DNA of 60,000 nt from Hydractinia symbiolongicarpus (lineage: Eukaryota; Cnidaria; Hydrozoa; Anthoathecata; Hydractiniidae), in NCBI RefSeq assembly GCF_029227915.1, contig NC_079877.1, forward strand, positions 26,253,851-26,313,850, written 5' to 3'. The notes under the pieces are model-generated. The model was not told the DNA's origin. It did no database searches and worked only from the letters and a program-made list of their open reading frames with translations. The translations under genes were made by a program, and so were the position numbers. Positions 48,201 to 58,120 of the stretch are shown piece after piece (the first letter of the stretch is position 1; every line of letters begins with the position of its first letter).

Positions 48201-51200
48201 AGTTGATGCCACCCCCAGCCCTACCAACCAGCGAAAAGAGTACTAGTGACTCAGCATTTACGTGGAAACCTAAAGGGTTGAATATTGACAATTTGTTTTC
48301 CTTTGGTTCTGCTCCATCACCTTCATTATCAGCAGCTAGTAGTGTTGACGACGTCAGGGTAAATACCGACGTTCCTTCTGCATTTGACGGAACATCATTT
48401 AATTTTCAAATCCCAGTTAATAATCAAAGTGCGCCTAAAACACCTGAAAGTAAAACAAAGGAAGGCGTTTTATCAGCATTAAGTCCTCAAACACCTACTG
48501 AAGAATACGATGATGAAGCAGACACATCAGGTTTTGTACCTCTCGTCACTCTCTCACAGGTGTCTCATTCCACGGGTGAAGAAGGGGAAGAAGTGCTGTT
48601 TGAAGAGCGCTCAAAAATGTTTCTTTTTAATCAGCAATGGAAGGAACGGGGTATAGGCGATTTAAAGATTCTTAGAGATAAAACAGATAATCACCATCGG
48701 TTAGTGATGCGTCGAGACCAAACTCACAAAATATGTGCAAATCATTTGTTAGTGCCGGAGTTGACCATTAAACCTATGAGCGGTAGCACGAAAGCCTTTG
48801 TGTGGAAGACCGCAGCAGATATTTCAGATGGAGAACCATCCGAAGCGATGTTTGCTGCGAAATTCAAAGACGAGGAGAAAGCTAATAGGTTTGCTGAGGT
48901 GTTTACTACCGCTTGCCAGGCTGAACTGTTTAAGACGAAATTAGCACAGGAAGAGCAGAAAAAAATTGATCCTAGAAAAGAGTCAGAGGGGATAGATTAT
49001 GAAAAAGAGGTCATGTTAAACAGAAATCAAAATGAGCCTGAATTTTTAGAACAACATGAAAATTTTGAAGAGAATCACCAAGATGATGTGAAGAAACATG
49101 TCGAAAGGAGTAAGTTAAAAGAGCAGCCTGAATTAGAAAAACAAGAGAAAAACACAAAGATTGATTTTGAAGAGCATAACAAGGATTCCAATGACACCAA
49201 AGCCGCTGATTTGGTAGAAGATCTAAAAAATGCTGATTTGAAAGAACATCAATTGAAAGAAAAACAAGTTGTCGACATAAAAGTTGCTGAGTTGGAAGAA
49301 CTTGACAGTGAAGCTAATTTTAAAGATGATGAAAAAGAGGCAGATTTTATAAAGCAATTTGACAAGGGTGACGTTGAAAATTGGCTTGGTGAATATGATC
49401 CTGCTAAACATAAAAATCAGGGTAAATTAGAGGGACTCTCAAAAGAAGCGGGTTTTGAAGAACAACAAAATGAGGGAGTGTTCGAGAAGCAATTTGACTC
49501 TGAAGAAGACAGGAAAGAGGGTGATTTCGCTGGTGATCATAAAGATGTTGATTTTAGCGTTGATCAAAAAGGTGCTTGTTCAGACATTCATCAAAAAGAG
49601 GCTAATTTTGACGGTAATTGGAAAGAAGATGTTGTCAAAGTTGATAAAAAAGAGACCAGCGTGGACGTTGATCAAAAAGAGGCTGATGTGGACAATGATC
49701 CAAAAGAAGCTAATTTTAACGATGATCACAAAGGAGGTGACTTCGAAGTTGATAAAACAGAGGCTGATTTTAGGTTTGATCAAACAGAGGCTGTTGTAGA
49801 TGTGGGTCAAAAAGAAGCTGATGTAGACAGTGATCCAAAAGAGGCTAATTTTAACGATGATCACAAAGGAGGTGACTTCGAAGTTGATAAAACAGAGGCT
49901 GATTTTAGGTTTGATCAAACAGAGGCTGTTGTAGATGTGGGTCAAAAAGAGGCTGTTGTAGACAGTGATCCAAAAGAAGCTAATTTTAACGATGATCACA
50001 AAGGAGGTGACTTCGAAGTTGATAAAACAGAGGCTAATTTTAGGTTTGATCAAACAGAGGCTGTTGCAGACGTGGGTCAAAAAGAGGCTGATGTAGACAG
50101 TGATCCAAAAGAAGCTAACTTTAACGATGATCACAAAGAAGATGACTTGGAAGTTAATAAAAAAGAGGATGATTTTAGGATTGATCAAACAGAGGCTGTT
50201 GTAGACGTGGATCAAAAAGAGGCTGAAATAGACATTGATCCAAAAGATGTTCATTTAGACATTTTTCAAAAAGAGGCTAATTTCGGCGTTGATCAAAAAG
50301 AGCCTGTTGCAGACCATAATCAAAAAGCAGGTGATGTAGACTTTTATCTTAAAAAGGATGATTTCGAGATTGATCAAAAAGAGCCTGAGGTGAATATTCA
50401 TCGAAGGAATTCTGAGGAAAAGCTGAAAGAAAATAGTACCCATGAAAATCAAAATGAGATTGATCAGGCAGAAAAGCAAATATTTGAATCACAACCTGAC
50501 GTCATAGTGATATCGGACAGTGAAACAGAAGAAGTTATTGCAAGTCCGTCTAAAGACGTGCAATTGGTATATGAACCATCTATTGAAAATGAGTTGAAAA
50601 CAAAAACGAAACGTTTATTGTTGCCGTCAGCATTCTACCATAACCCTCCTCCAATTGGTGACAGACCTAAGAGAACTGTTGGAGAGAGGTAATCTTGTTA
50701 TTTTAAAATACGCTTGTGTTTATTCCAACTTTTTTAGTTTAGAAAGCTAGTCCCCCCACTATTGTTAGTACTTTAAGCCCTCAGTAAGACATTAAAAAAG
50801 CTTACAAGCCTTCTGAATCCTTTATTTCCTAAAAAATCCAATATCCATCATTCTTTAGAGAAAAATATTGAAAAAAACTGAATATCCATCATTCTTTTGA
50901 AAAAAATATCACATACTATTAATATTTATCATTCTTTACAGAAAAGTAATTAAAACTTAATAATATCCATCATTCTTTAGAAAAAAATATTGCGCACTTT
51001 CAATGTCCACATTTCTCCAAAGTGCAACCCTAGAAACTTTATACATCTATCATTCTCTAAAAAGTTTTGATGAATTGTAGTTGTGTAGTTTTGATGAATT
51101 GTTTTTTAATCAGCCTTTTAAATACTTCCTAAAAATTTGAATTGTTGGCAACGTTTTTGCGATTTTTTTTCTCTCCCCTTTGTTTATCCCTAGTGTTTTT

Positions 51201-52674
51201 TTTGTCTGTGTGCCTGAAAATTAAAATTGGCAAAAATCACCGTTTTTTGCGGGTATAAGAATTACTAATGAACTTTCACAAATTATTTTTCATTTTTGCA
51301 TAAAAAGAACCTACTCGTAAAAATTTGTTGCGCTAACGTGTCTCCCCGTAGGATAATAAAGTTTGTTTTTCTTTTTAAATTAGCTCGTCCTACGAGAACA
51401 CAGCAAGTCAAAGATCTCCCATCGTCGACTCCGCTGCACCTCTCACAACTAATGATGAATACATACCAGATTTGATCTTGACGCATGAAAGAATCACTGA
51501 CAGCATATCCAGAAACAAATCAGCAGGTATGATGCTACCTTCCAGTTTTTACAATTATACTGAAAAAGCCCATCTAACTGACGAGTGTGTGGAAATCGAT
51601 ACGGGTGAAACCTTACAAGATGGATGCACTGAAAGTAACGCTGAAGTAACAACCTCTTACCCGACGTACAAGCTGTGTGAAAGTGAAAAGGAAATTTTCG
51701 AGATGCCGTGTACGCTGTTTCAATACAGTCCTAAGGTTGCGGAATTCTGTGAAATTGTGGATGGCAAAGTGAAGATTTTGAAGGGTGGTGATACTTCAGT
51801 GTGTCAATTTGTCGTTGTGAACGAAGAATTTGAGTACGTACGAGTTGATATAGACGAAAAACTTGATTTACATTTGCGTCACGGCTCGAAAGTTATATAC
51901 GAATGGCAAGCGCATTTACGTCGGTACGCAGTCAAGTTCTATGATATTTTATCAACAGAAAAATTTAAATCTGCATGCGATGCCCAAAATACTTTGCGTG
52001 TAAGCCAACCGGTATTTGGCGGAGCAGTTTCTGGTGTATCATTCGCTTCATTGGCAGCTGGTGGAGAATCTGGTTTTAACAGCAATGCCGGTAAAACTTT
52101 TTCCGGTTCCGGAAAAACTCTGTTTGCGTCAAACGGCAATACGGAAGAGCAGGAGGAGACTTGCAATGATGGAAACATTCATGTCGAACCGATTGTCCAG
52201 TTAACCTCTGTAGTTGTGCATAGCGGTGAAGAAAATGAGTACTCGGTGTTTACTCAACGATGCAAGTTATATCGTTTTGATTCACAAACGAAAAAATGGA
52301 AAGAAAGAGGGGTGGGAGAGATGAAACTTCTAAGGCATAAAGAATCTGGAAAGCCTCGATTAATCATGCGTCGAGATCAAGTTCGTAAACTCTGCGCTAA
52401 CCATCTTTTACTTCCACAAATGCAACTGTCTCCATTCCCCACCAATGAATTGACGGTAACATGGAACGCTATCGCCGACATGTCAGAGGGAATACCGGAA
52501 GATTGTGTTCTTGCAGCTAGATTCAAAACTACTACCCTTTTATCGGAATTTAAAACAAAATTTGAAGCTCTATGTAATGGAGAGGGCTTAGACGATCTTC
52601 TTCAAGATGAAGCTGAACCAACTCATTTTGGCGCATGCGATCCTTTGTTAGGACGGCTTATTTCTGAAATGTAA
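27269..52674 (+). CDS. RANBP2: RANBP2/NUP358 nucleoporin and SUMO E3 ligase, 27 exons
   Basis: Giant nucleoporin of the cytoplasmic filaments; it binds Ran-GTP and SUMO-RanGAP1/UBC9. Exons read by eye with consistent GT-AG sites and phases: 27269-27379, 27535-27602, 27685-27726, 27802-27873, 28554-28597, 29833-29879, 33300-33359, 33596-33670, 35320-35380, 35486-35605, 35805-35913, 36059-36206, 36648-36825, 37124-37203, 37290-37337, 37557-37638, 37720-37809, 38009-38106, 38240-38406, 38563-38686, 39723-39779, 40023-40087, 40192-40252, 40581-40718, 41738-44091, 44254-50688, 51384-52674. They sum to 12,225 bp, or 4,074 residues (human about 3,224). Order: TPR/solenoid 1-715; coiled coil about 818-855; RanBD1 987-1120; acidic Tyr-rich stretch about 1405-1470; IR-like 1518-1548; RanBD2 1653-1785; ZnF 1853; RanBD3 1928-2063; ZnF 2087; FG repeats 2133-2373; RanBD4 2453-2588; ZnFs 2616 and 2726; RanBD5 2925-3059; acidic repeats 3307-3486; IR1 3601-3630; IR2 3673-3703; RanBD6 3910-4045. 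No cyclophilin domain follows. Confidence 0.93.
30560..30939 (+). pseudogene. THAP-type zinc-finger transposase relic
   Basis: ATG at 30,560 begins MSWCAVVNCTKQSKKTG and then a stop. Past an A/T-rich slip it resumes with RGSKKK and, in another frame at 30,745-30,939, has SSCSVIHFLSEKYYN. This fits the C2CH layout of a THAP domain (C-x-x-x-N-C near the start, C-x-x-H-F near the end), with the expected intervening Trp/Arg region degraded. A stop and at least one frameshift make it non-functional. Confidence 0.6.
30957..31889. mobile_element. Nested 933-bp non-autonomous TIR element
   Basis: The termini CAGTCTTTTTCAGGA and TCCTAAAAAAGACTG are inverted repeats, and AGAGTC is duplicated directly outside them (30,951-30,956 and 31,890-31,895). 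Subterminal regions are also related by inversion (gcgtgcgatcgcatgcg-type words). No coding sequence was recognised. It sits inside the TTAA/THAP element, so it arrived later. Superfamily not assigned. Confidence 0.7.
34145..34237. repeat. Inverted repeat in RANBP2 intron 8
   Basis: Arms of 24 bases (34,145-34,168 and 34,214-34,237; left begins gggcaatacc, right ends ggtattgccc) with three mismatches. A related 'cgggcaatattccac...gttgcccg' hairpin lies near 33,817. Probably part of an old fold-back element. Confidence 0.65.
38687..39722. other. RANBP2 intron 20, containing a LINE fragment
   Basis: A 1.0-kb intron half filled by an antisense LINE 3' end (38,936-39,441). Splice sites of the neighbouring exons are intact. 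Confidence 0.75.
38936..39441 (-). mobile_element. LINE 3'-end fragment, antisense in intron
   Basis: On the minus strand this reads YEACVRSVMLYGSETWAVKQ, then CNASLRDRKSSDEL and RRLNWLGRFERMEG, the same C-terminal RT tail as at 1-870. It ends at a (GAT)n tail (ATC repeats at 38,936-38,953 on the plus strand). It starts near a sequence (tgttgactagcagagtc) also present near 365 in the other copy. It is 5'-truncated and frame-broken. Confidence 0.8.
41738..44091 (+). other. RANBP2: RANBP2 exon 25: coiled coil, RanBD1, FG linker, acidic stretch
   Basis: A large exon of 2,354 bp, phase 0 to phase 2. It encodes the coiled coil (ILEDQLTAKELENQNLRQQL), a His/Pro-Gln stretch, RanBD1 (42,551-42,949; LYRFDKSAASWKERGVGDVK, ITMRRD), a Ser/Thr-rich linker with FSF and FGF motifs, and a strongly acidic Tyr-rich tail (EDEEYYGEDNDFYEDGDDYY). 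Its first two thirds are nearly identical to 12,655-14,548. Confidence 0.9.
44254..50688 (+). other. RANBP2: RANBP2 exon 26: RanBD2-5, four zinc fingers, FG and acidic repeats, IR1
   Basis: A 6.4-kb exon. Domains by base: IR-like motif 44,306-44,398; RanBD2 about 44,711-45,109; zinc finger 1 about 45,311-45,394 (WECSTCLIRNE...CIAC); RanBD3 45,536-45,943; zinc finger 2 46,013-46,105 (SWSCPTCLIQND...CPAC); FG repeats about 46,150-46,870; RanBD4 47,111-47,518; zinc finger 3 47,600-47,689; zinc finger 4 47,930-48,012 (WECPFCLARNAG...CRSC); RanBD5 48,527-48,931; acidic tandem repeats 49,673-50,212; SIM-like VIVISDSETEE just before IR1 at 50,555-50,644. RanBD3 and RanBD4 with their zinc fingers are very similar, so this is an internal duplication of a RanBD-ZnF-FG block. 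Confidence 0.9.
49673..50212 (+). repeat. Coding tandem repeat, four units of 135 bp
   Basis: Units begin at 49,673, 49,808, 49,943 and 50,078, each exactly 135 bp or 45 residues. The unit begins QKEADVDSDPKEANFNDDHK and continues GGDFEVDKTEADFRFDQTEA and VVDVG. It is itself built from about 11-residue sub-repeats centred on KEA/TEA. The first three units are nearly identical and the fourth is more diverged; related degenerate units continue on both sides (about 49,500-50,400). The product is a long acidic, probably disordered or helical, spacer. Confidence 0.92.
50826..51060 (+). repeat. Intronic tandem repeat of about 40-bp units
   Basis: In intron 26, about five imperfect units share 'atatccatcattctttagaa' followed by 'aaaaatatt'. 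Units vary in length. The last is diverged ('tatacatctatcattctcta'). Confidence 0.7.
51384..52674 (+). other. RANBP2: RANBP2 exon 27: IR2, degenerate RanBD, RanBD6, C-terminus
   Basis: Terminal coding exon of 1,291 bp, ending TAA. It begins SSYENTASQRSP after the split Ser codon. It carries IR2 (51,466-51,558; LILTHERI...MMLPSSFYN), then a RanBD-like half domain (about 51,757-51,980; FEYVRVDIDEKLDLHLRHGS, then YEWQAHLRRYAVKF), then VSFASLAAGGESGF, resembling the vertebrate segment before its last RanBD. RanBD6 follows (52,177-52,584; LYRFDSQTKKWKERGVGEMK, LIMRRDQVRKLCANH). The protein ends with LLGRLISEM and has no cyclophilin domain. Confidence 0.9.
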
Positions 52675-53439
52675 AAGTTTCTTGATGGTTTTTAGTGACA
52701 ATTTAGTAATCTTAAATGTTTATATCATTTGTAGCTAATTAGAAGTATTCCCAATTTTTTTGCAGGGTAGCTTGTAGAAAGTTCTGTTTTGTTTTATATT
52801 TATGTTCTGTGTAACTATTATACCAAGACTCGAAACAATAGCGCAACATGTGTTTGAATTCCAAAATCCATTGGGACGATCAAAACTCTATAAAAGTACG
52901 CTTGCAAACTCGATAATAGTACAAACACGAATTCGATACTAGTACGGCCATGATTCGAATATAGTACAGCTGTAACTCTTTAACAGTGCGAGGAAATAGT
53001 GGTTTAATTTTCAATATTTTCTTGTAGTTTTTAGAAAAAATAAGTTAAATGTAAACTAAAAAAATGTTTTAGTGTTGTTTTTGGAAATATTTGATAACAT
53101 AAATCTTGTAGTATTTCTTCTGTTAGAAGTCTCGTTTGTGTCAAGACTGCAATCCTGGTTTAATATAAAATACATAAGGGAAAAATTTTAGAGGACAAGA
53201 AAATTCCGCAAAAAGGTTGAATTTTTTTAAATTCGATAAACTAAATTCTCGCGAAAAATTTAAATTTTCTACATTTACGATTTATTTATTTATTTTTATT
53301 CGAGTTAGTTTTGTGTGCCAAAAAGAGAAGTGTACAAAACATGACTTTGTCAAAATTTGTGTCGTCTTTGAAAAATCCCTATTTTAATCCTAATTTTCTA
53401 TGGGGTTAGATAGCTGACAAATTTTTTATGTCATTCTGT

Positions 53440-54505
53440 CAATTTGTCCAATTGACATTCAATTCGTCAAATTAAAATGTCTCTTCCCAATAATCAGTCG
53501 TCAAATTGGAAGTTGAGATATAAAATCGAGACTGCTTTTGAGACATTTTGAAGAATTATAAAATTGTCAACTTAAATTATCAATGAAATTCTTTGACTCT
53601 CAAAGTCGTGTATAACTTTCAGCTAGGGTCAGTCTTGATAATGTGACTTCACAGCCGAATGCCTATTCCGGTCTGTGATTTGTACCGTCCTCTCCTAGCT
53701 CCTTTGTGTTCAAAGTTAGTAAAATGGCGGAAGCGGAAAAAGCCACAATGAACCAAACGAAAGTTGCTTGGATTTCATTAAAGACTCTTTCGTTAACATC
53801 ACTCAAATTTTTTATAAAATTAAAATCTATATTATAATACCCGTATACGTCTGTCTGTCTGTCTGTCACGCAAAATGGTAGCTTAGCTGCGCAATAGCGA
53901 GAAGCACGCAATGCGGTATAAAAAGAACAGGCGAACCCGTGGATTTTACGGGCTAACGACTAGTAATCTATATTTCTCAACACATATACCTGAAAAGTTT
54001 CAGCAGGCGAAACATGAGGATCTGTGTTCGCCATATTGATGTATGAACACCACGAACATGACAATAATACTAAGTATACACTGACAAACATTTGTAAAAT
54101 TTTGAACTTTACCTCATAATTACAATAATATTAAAAATTCCTGCAAATTAGATGTTGTTTTGGAGGACAGTTCACAATAGAAATATACGATTTAAAAAGT
54201 TTTAAAGAATAGAAAAAAAGAAAATAATTCGTCCAATATATTTTTACAGTGTAAAACAGGTATAAACACTACAAATATAATCAATTTACTGACCAGAGTA
54301 ATTTTTAAAAAATTTGCATTGTATTTTCCAGACGGATTGTTGTTCGCCTTGGACTGAAGTATTTCGTATCAAAGAATATTAAGTGGCGGGAAAATGCCTG
54401 AAATTTGATTGTTTTAATGACTTCCAATTTGAAACAACGATGTGGATACACAAATTTGATTTCAATATCTATTTTTCAATTTGAATGTCACTAATGTCAA
54501 ATTGT
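53440..54505. mobile_element. Possible fold-back/TIR element of about 1.07 kb
   Basis: Left arm words (caatttgtccaattgacatt; tcaaattggaagt, 53,501-53,513) occur in reverse complement and reverse order on the right (acttccaatttga, 54,420-54,432; caatttgaatgtcac, 54,478). Similarity is patchy and no target duplication was found. It encloses the Helitron-like copy B. Confidence 0.4.
53826..53963 (+). mobile_element. Short non-autonomous Helitron-like element, copy B
   Basis: 138 bp starting TCTATATTATAATACCCG, with (GTCT)n inside and a hairpin around 'cccgtggattttacggg' before the terminal CTAG. The flanks are A on the left and T on the right. It is the opposite orientation of copy A (7,678-7,817) and closely similar to it. 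Confidence 0.65.
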
Positions 54506-55820
54506 TTGTTAAATAGATATGGTTATCAATCATCAATATTTGATTGATCTAACTATGCTTATTGACATATTGAATTTGTCCGCCATTTGTATTCATCGAA
54601 TTTCATCTGGCGATCGATTTTTTGCGATAGGTTTTTTGGTCTGAGCATGGCCAGTGTAAGTTTTTAATAGCCGGAAATTGTCGGCGATCGCAAATCTTGC
54701 AGATCGAGCGTTAGTTTTTTTTTGCAGGCGTCAAAAAATGGCAGACTCTTCAAGTAGAAGTAAACAAATGTGTCAGATGTCAGAGACCAAATGTTGTTCA
54801 TGCATTTATTGAGAATTTCAAAATGCAGCAGGCGAAGCAACTTTTTGTCACAAATCACATTTTTTGATATACAGTGCAACCCAACCAAGAAAAAATTCAA
54901 GAGTAATCAAGTTCATTTGAAAACATTTAAAAACAATATTTTTTACTAGCAGATGATATTATTCCTTCTTTTCCTTTTCTGAATCAACCTTAGGTTTTCA
55001 TTTTTTGTATTTCGCAACCTTTATTTTTTTTCAGGCGCAATAACAAAGATAATTTCAAGTTTGTTGAAATCCAAGAATCAACTTTCTCTTTGCCAAGGAT
55101 GCCATATTTAGTTTTCATTTCCATCAATCGCGCGCTGTAGTGGAAATGAAAATTCGATCGCCGATGGAGATTCGTAAATGGAAATTAGGCTTTAGGTATT
55201 GCTTACATTCCTAATAATATAAAAAGCATTGGTGTGAGGTGGCGTGCAACCAAAAAACTCGTCACCGGGTCTTTTTGGAACCTGAACAGGTTCCGATGTA
55301 TAGAAATCGATTAAAAAAATCCTGGCAACAAGGTTGCGTTTGAACATTTTTTGTGTTAAGCCTTTTCAGCTGAAAACTCTCAGATGCTTCGTGACAGACA
55401 TTAAAAACAAGCTCAGATTACGTGTAAATAAATGTCTACAAAAGTATAAAAAGTTACAAAAGCTATTTTTCATTTTGGTATACATTGTTAGCTGCAAGCA
55501 GGGGTTGTCTAAGTTGATTACTAAAATAAATATAAGAAAAAGAACTTAATTGTGAAGTCACAAAACCAATTCCGGCCCTAAAGGTTAGATATGGTGATAT
55601 ATGTTCTGCCATTATTCCTCTGCACTAAGTTTTAGCCTCGAAGATTTCCCACACAAGTTTTGTGGCAAAACCAAAGCTCGTCACAATTTCATTTTAGTGC
55701 GATTACAAACATCAAAAAAGTAGTCCTGCCGGTAAAATTTGACTGTTTCAGCTTTTAAAACACAGCGCATGTTTTGTTGGAGAGTAAAGAATAAAGTCAA
55801 CACCACAAGTATGTACAAAA

Positions 55821-57620
55821 TTAAAAGAACAAATATTCGTCCCATAACAATGAGTCCTGGAGACGAAGTTGATAAACATACCTTTTGTTCAAGCCTAGTG
55901 TATCTTCGTTTTGATAGTATTTTAAAATTCTGTATTCGCTCTTTTTCTGTTCTCGAAGTGATTGTAGGTACATATTATATGACGAAGCGACGATGGCGAT
56001 GAAAAGTCCGAGAATAAGTATGCAAAACAATACTGTCAAATGATTGCTGTCGCTACGTGGAAATATTTTTCTTAATCTGGAAATATCTGAAAAGTACAGG
56101 CTCAGTACTAGAAAACTTTACCCTATCAAAATCCTGGAAACTCGGGGATTTCTTTTTTGCATTTTAGCTTGAGTTTTATTTAGTAAGCAACGAAAGGTTT
56201 TAAAGTTCTTTAGGATTATCATCATAACAGCTTGCTTTGTCTCCCCTCTGACTGTAAATATGTTACATTGCCACCAGAGATACGCATAGCTTTGTTCTAA
56301 CTTGGTCAGTAGATGCCAAAAATGGATTGACATTTACACATTTTAGGAGGTAAAATTTTCTCCATCAAAACAGAAAGAACAGAGATGGGGTCATATTTTA
56401 CAGTCAAAAATTAGCCACACCTAGCGCGTAGTAATTTAAAACATCGTTGCGTAAGATGTTTTTCCAACGAAACATGGTTAAGCAAGGTAAAAGCCTCACT
56501 CACCTCTCGGTTTTGTATGAACGTTGATGCATTTCGAGACGTGGGTATTCTGTTTTGTACGAACTAGTAAACATATATTATGCGTTGTGTTTGGTTGAAG
56601 ATTAGTGAATGTATGGACACCTGAAGTGAAATTTTTCATCGCAGGTAAAGCGTGAAATAGGTCTGTCACGTGGTCATTGAAGATTGACAACTGTACACTT
56701 GCTATGGAGATTTTGGATGTGACTAGCCATTGTACTTTTGTATCGTACGAATTAGTGTCACTTGAATTTAGTAAAACGCGTAGGTTCGGTAGATCTAAAG
56801 GAAAATTTTTTGGTGGAACAGGAAGGTGCGTATCGTAAGCTTCTCCTAAAAATTCTGATCAAATTCTCCAGTTGAGGACCAACAACGCTACGAAAAACTC
56901 ATGAGCTTTTTGCTTTCCAATGTATACAAAGTAAGGTTTATAACAGTCGAAGAGGAAAAAAGAACGACTGAACGATGGACAGGGACTAAGGGAAAGGGGT
57001 CGGGCCGAAATAATGTTTTGGTTTTTTAAACTCGTCGATTGATTTTTATGTAATCACAGTGGTCTGTTGGTTAGTATTCTTTGATTGACGCTAATAATGA
57101 CATTGGTAAATTACATTTAGTTTGTCCGAATTATTTTTTACTTCTGTAAGGTCTAAGGAAACTATAGCTGTTCTAATAATCTGTTCTTTGGGCTAAACTT
57201 TAGAATTTACTCTTTAAAAATCAAGAACTAAAAATACCTGGCTGCACGGCTACACATCTTTATACAAAACTACATTCTTTGATATCAAATCTTGCCATAT
57301 TCATACCCTGCTCACATGCTTAATAAATTACGAAACCCGTGAAATAAACTTGCCGTGGCTGCACGGTTGCAGGGTCAAAACATTGGTTAGCCACGCAATC
57401 ATGCAGCCACGAAGATATGCAGCCTGCGAAGGACAATGCATCGCGCTTTTTTAATCTGTGACCATTTTGAACGTGATTAAAAAGTATTTAGACACATCTT
57501 TGCAGGGGAATTAAGTATAACAGTTATACCTGTTGTACTCATCAACTGATTTGCAGCGAAGAACACCCCGATATGTGCAAGAAGCGATACAGCAATTTGA
57601 GCTCCCAAATCCATTCTCAT
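55821..57620 (-). CDS. Single-FN3 type I membrane protein, three coding exons
   Basis: I assembled exons 57,620-57,530, 56,845-56,504 and 56,086-55,821 on the minus strand; both introns are phase 1 with good GT-AG sites. The product has about 232 residues: a signal peptide (MRMDLGAQIAVSLLAHIGVF; an earlier in-frame ATG at 57,695 is possible); one fibronectin-III-like domain about 40-143 (VQWLVTSKISIASVQLSIFN, FTNLQPNTTHNICLLVRT) with three N-glycosylation sequons; and a transmembrane helix about 161-180 (TVLFCILILGLFIAIVA). A short basic tail follows (SLREQKKSEYRILKYYQNED) with Tyr motifs YRIL and YQNE. A donor 'gtatgt' at 55,881 may splice exon 3 onward to an exon I did not find, giving another C-terminus; unspliced, it stops at 55,821. 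No orthologue recognised; a cell-surface receptor or adhesion role is inference. Confidence 0.7.
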
Positions 57621-58036
57621 CGTAATTAGTTTGTTTTTTACCAAAAGAAGCTGCTGCAGTGCAAGCGTTTTTCTACAACGTGAAAATATATGCATTATAA
57701 CGACTTCCTCATGATGTCTACCAAAATGCAGGATTTTTGTTTTTCCGTGTATTTATGCCTCATTCGAGTTTGCTTCTATGCATAAACCTACGGAGGTTGT
57801 ATTGCATTAACATTTTAATGGCTTTGTAGCCCGCATTCGTGCTATTTTCAGCAGGTAGTAACTTGCGCGCAAAGAAGAAAAGAATCTATTCCGCGGGTAG
57901 TAAGTTTTGCCAAAGTTTGAAGCTTACTTCTACTGTAAAACAACTTAACCTTAACATTAACAAAAAGTCTTTTTGCCTGATTTACATTTATAATAGAGTA
58001 CTAAAATAAATCAACAAGGTTACACAAGCTACTTAC

Positions 58037-58120
58037 ATGCAAATCCGATCGCCATCTTAAATAAGAGTTCCCGGGCAAACATCAACGTAACTTTGACGTC
58101 ACTACGTTGCTCGTCGGTAA
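58037..58120 (-). other. Probable 5'-UTR exon of the FN3 gene (3' edge only)
   Basis: A strong donor, GCAT|GTAAGT, ends an exon at 58,037 on the minus strand, just after AAGATGGCGATC. Acceptors upstream of the signal-peptide start (for example 'cacgttgtag' before AAAAACGC near 57,675) would join to it. The frame through the donor would stop at once, so it is best read as untranslated. The start of this exon is unknown; the given upper limit is arbitrary. Confidence 0.35.

Larger units (their letters stand above)
52675..55820. other. Intergenic region between RANBP2 and the FN3 gene
   Basis: RANBP2 3' UTR, then non-coding DNA. It contains loose repeats of 'cgata-tagtac' (52,905-52,975), an inverted-repeat element (53,440-54,505) with a Helitron-like insertion (53,826-53,963), and a hairpin with arms 'ttttcatttcca'/'tggaaatgaaaa' near 55,112-55,156. 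An open stretch at 55,334-55,549 is basic and has no recognisable domain. No AATAAA was placed with confidence. Confidence 0.4.

Noticed and set aside
49580-50254. Long minus-strand open frame over the acidic repeats
   Set aside because: It is the antisense shadow of the 135-bp coding repeat of RANBP2; its Ile/Phe-rich translation mirrors the repeat.
53663-53911. Minus-strand 82-codon open frame
   Set aside because: It lies across the Helitron-like element (its CVTDRQTD run is the microsatellite). A sister frame occurs at 7,660-7,848.
52600-55300. Cyclophilin domain expected at the end of vertebrate-type RANBP2
   Set aside because: The frame stops 30 codons after RanBD6 and no cyclophilin-like sequence was seen downstream on the plus strand.
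55334-55549. 71-codon plus-strand open frame
   Set aside because: Lys/Leu-rich AT-driven sequence without recognisable domain or splice context.
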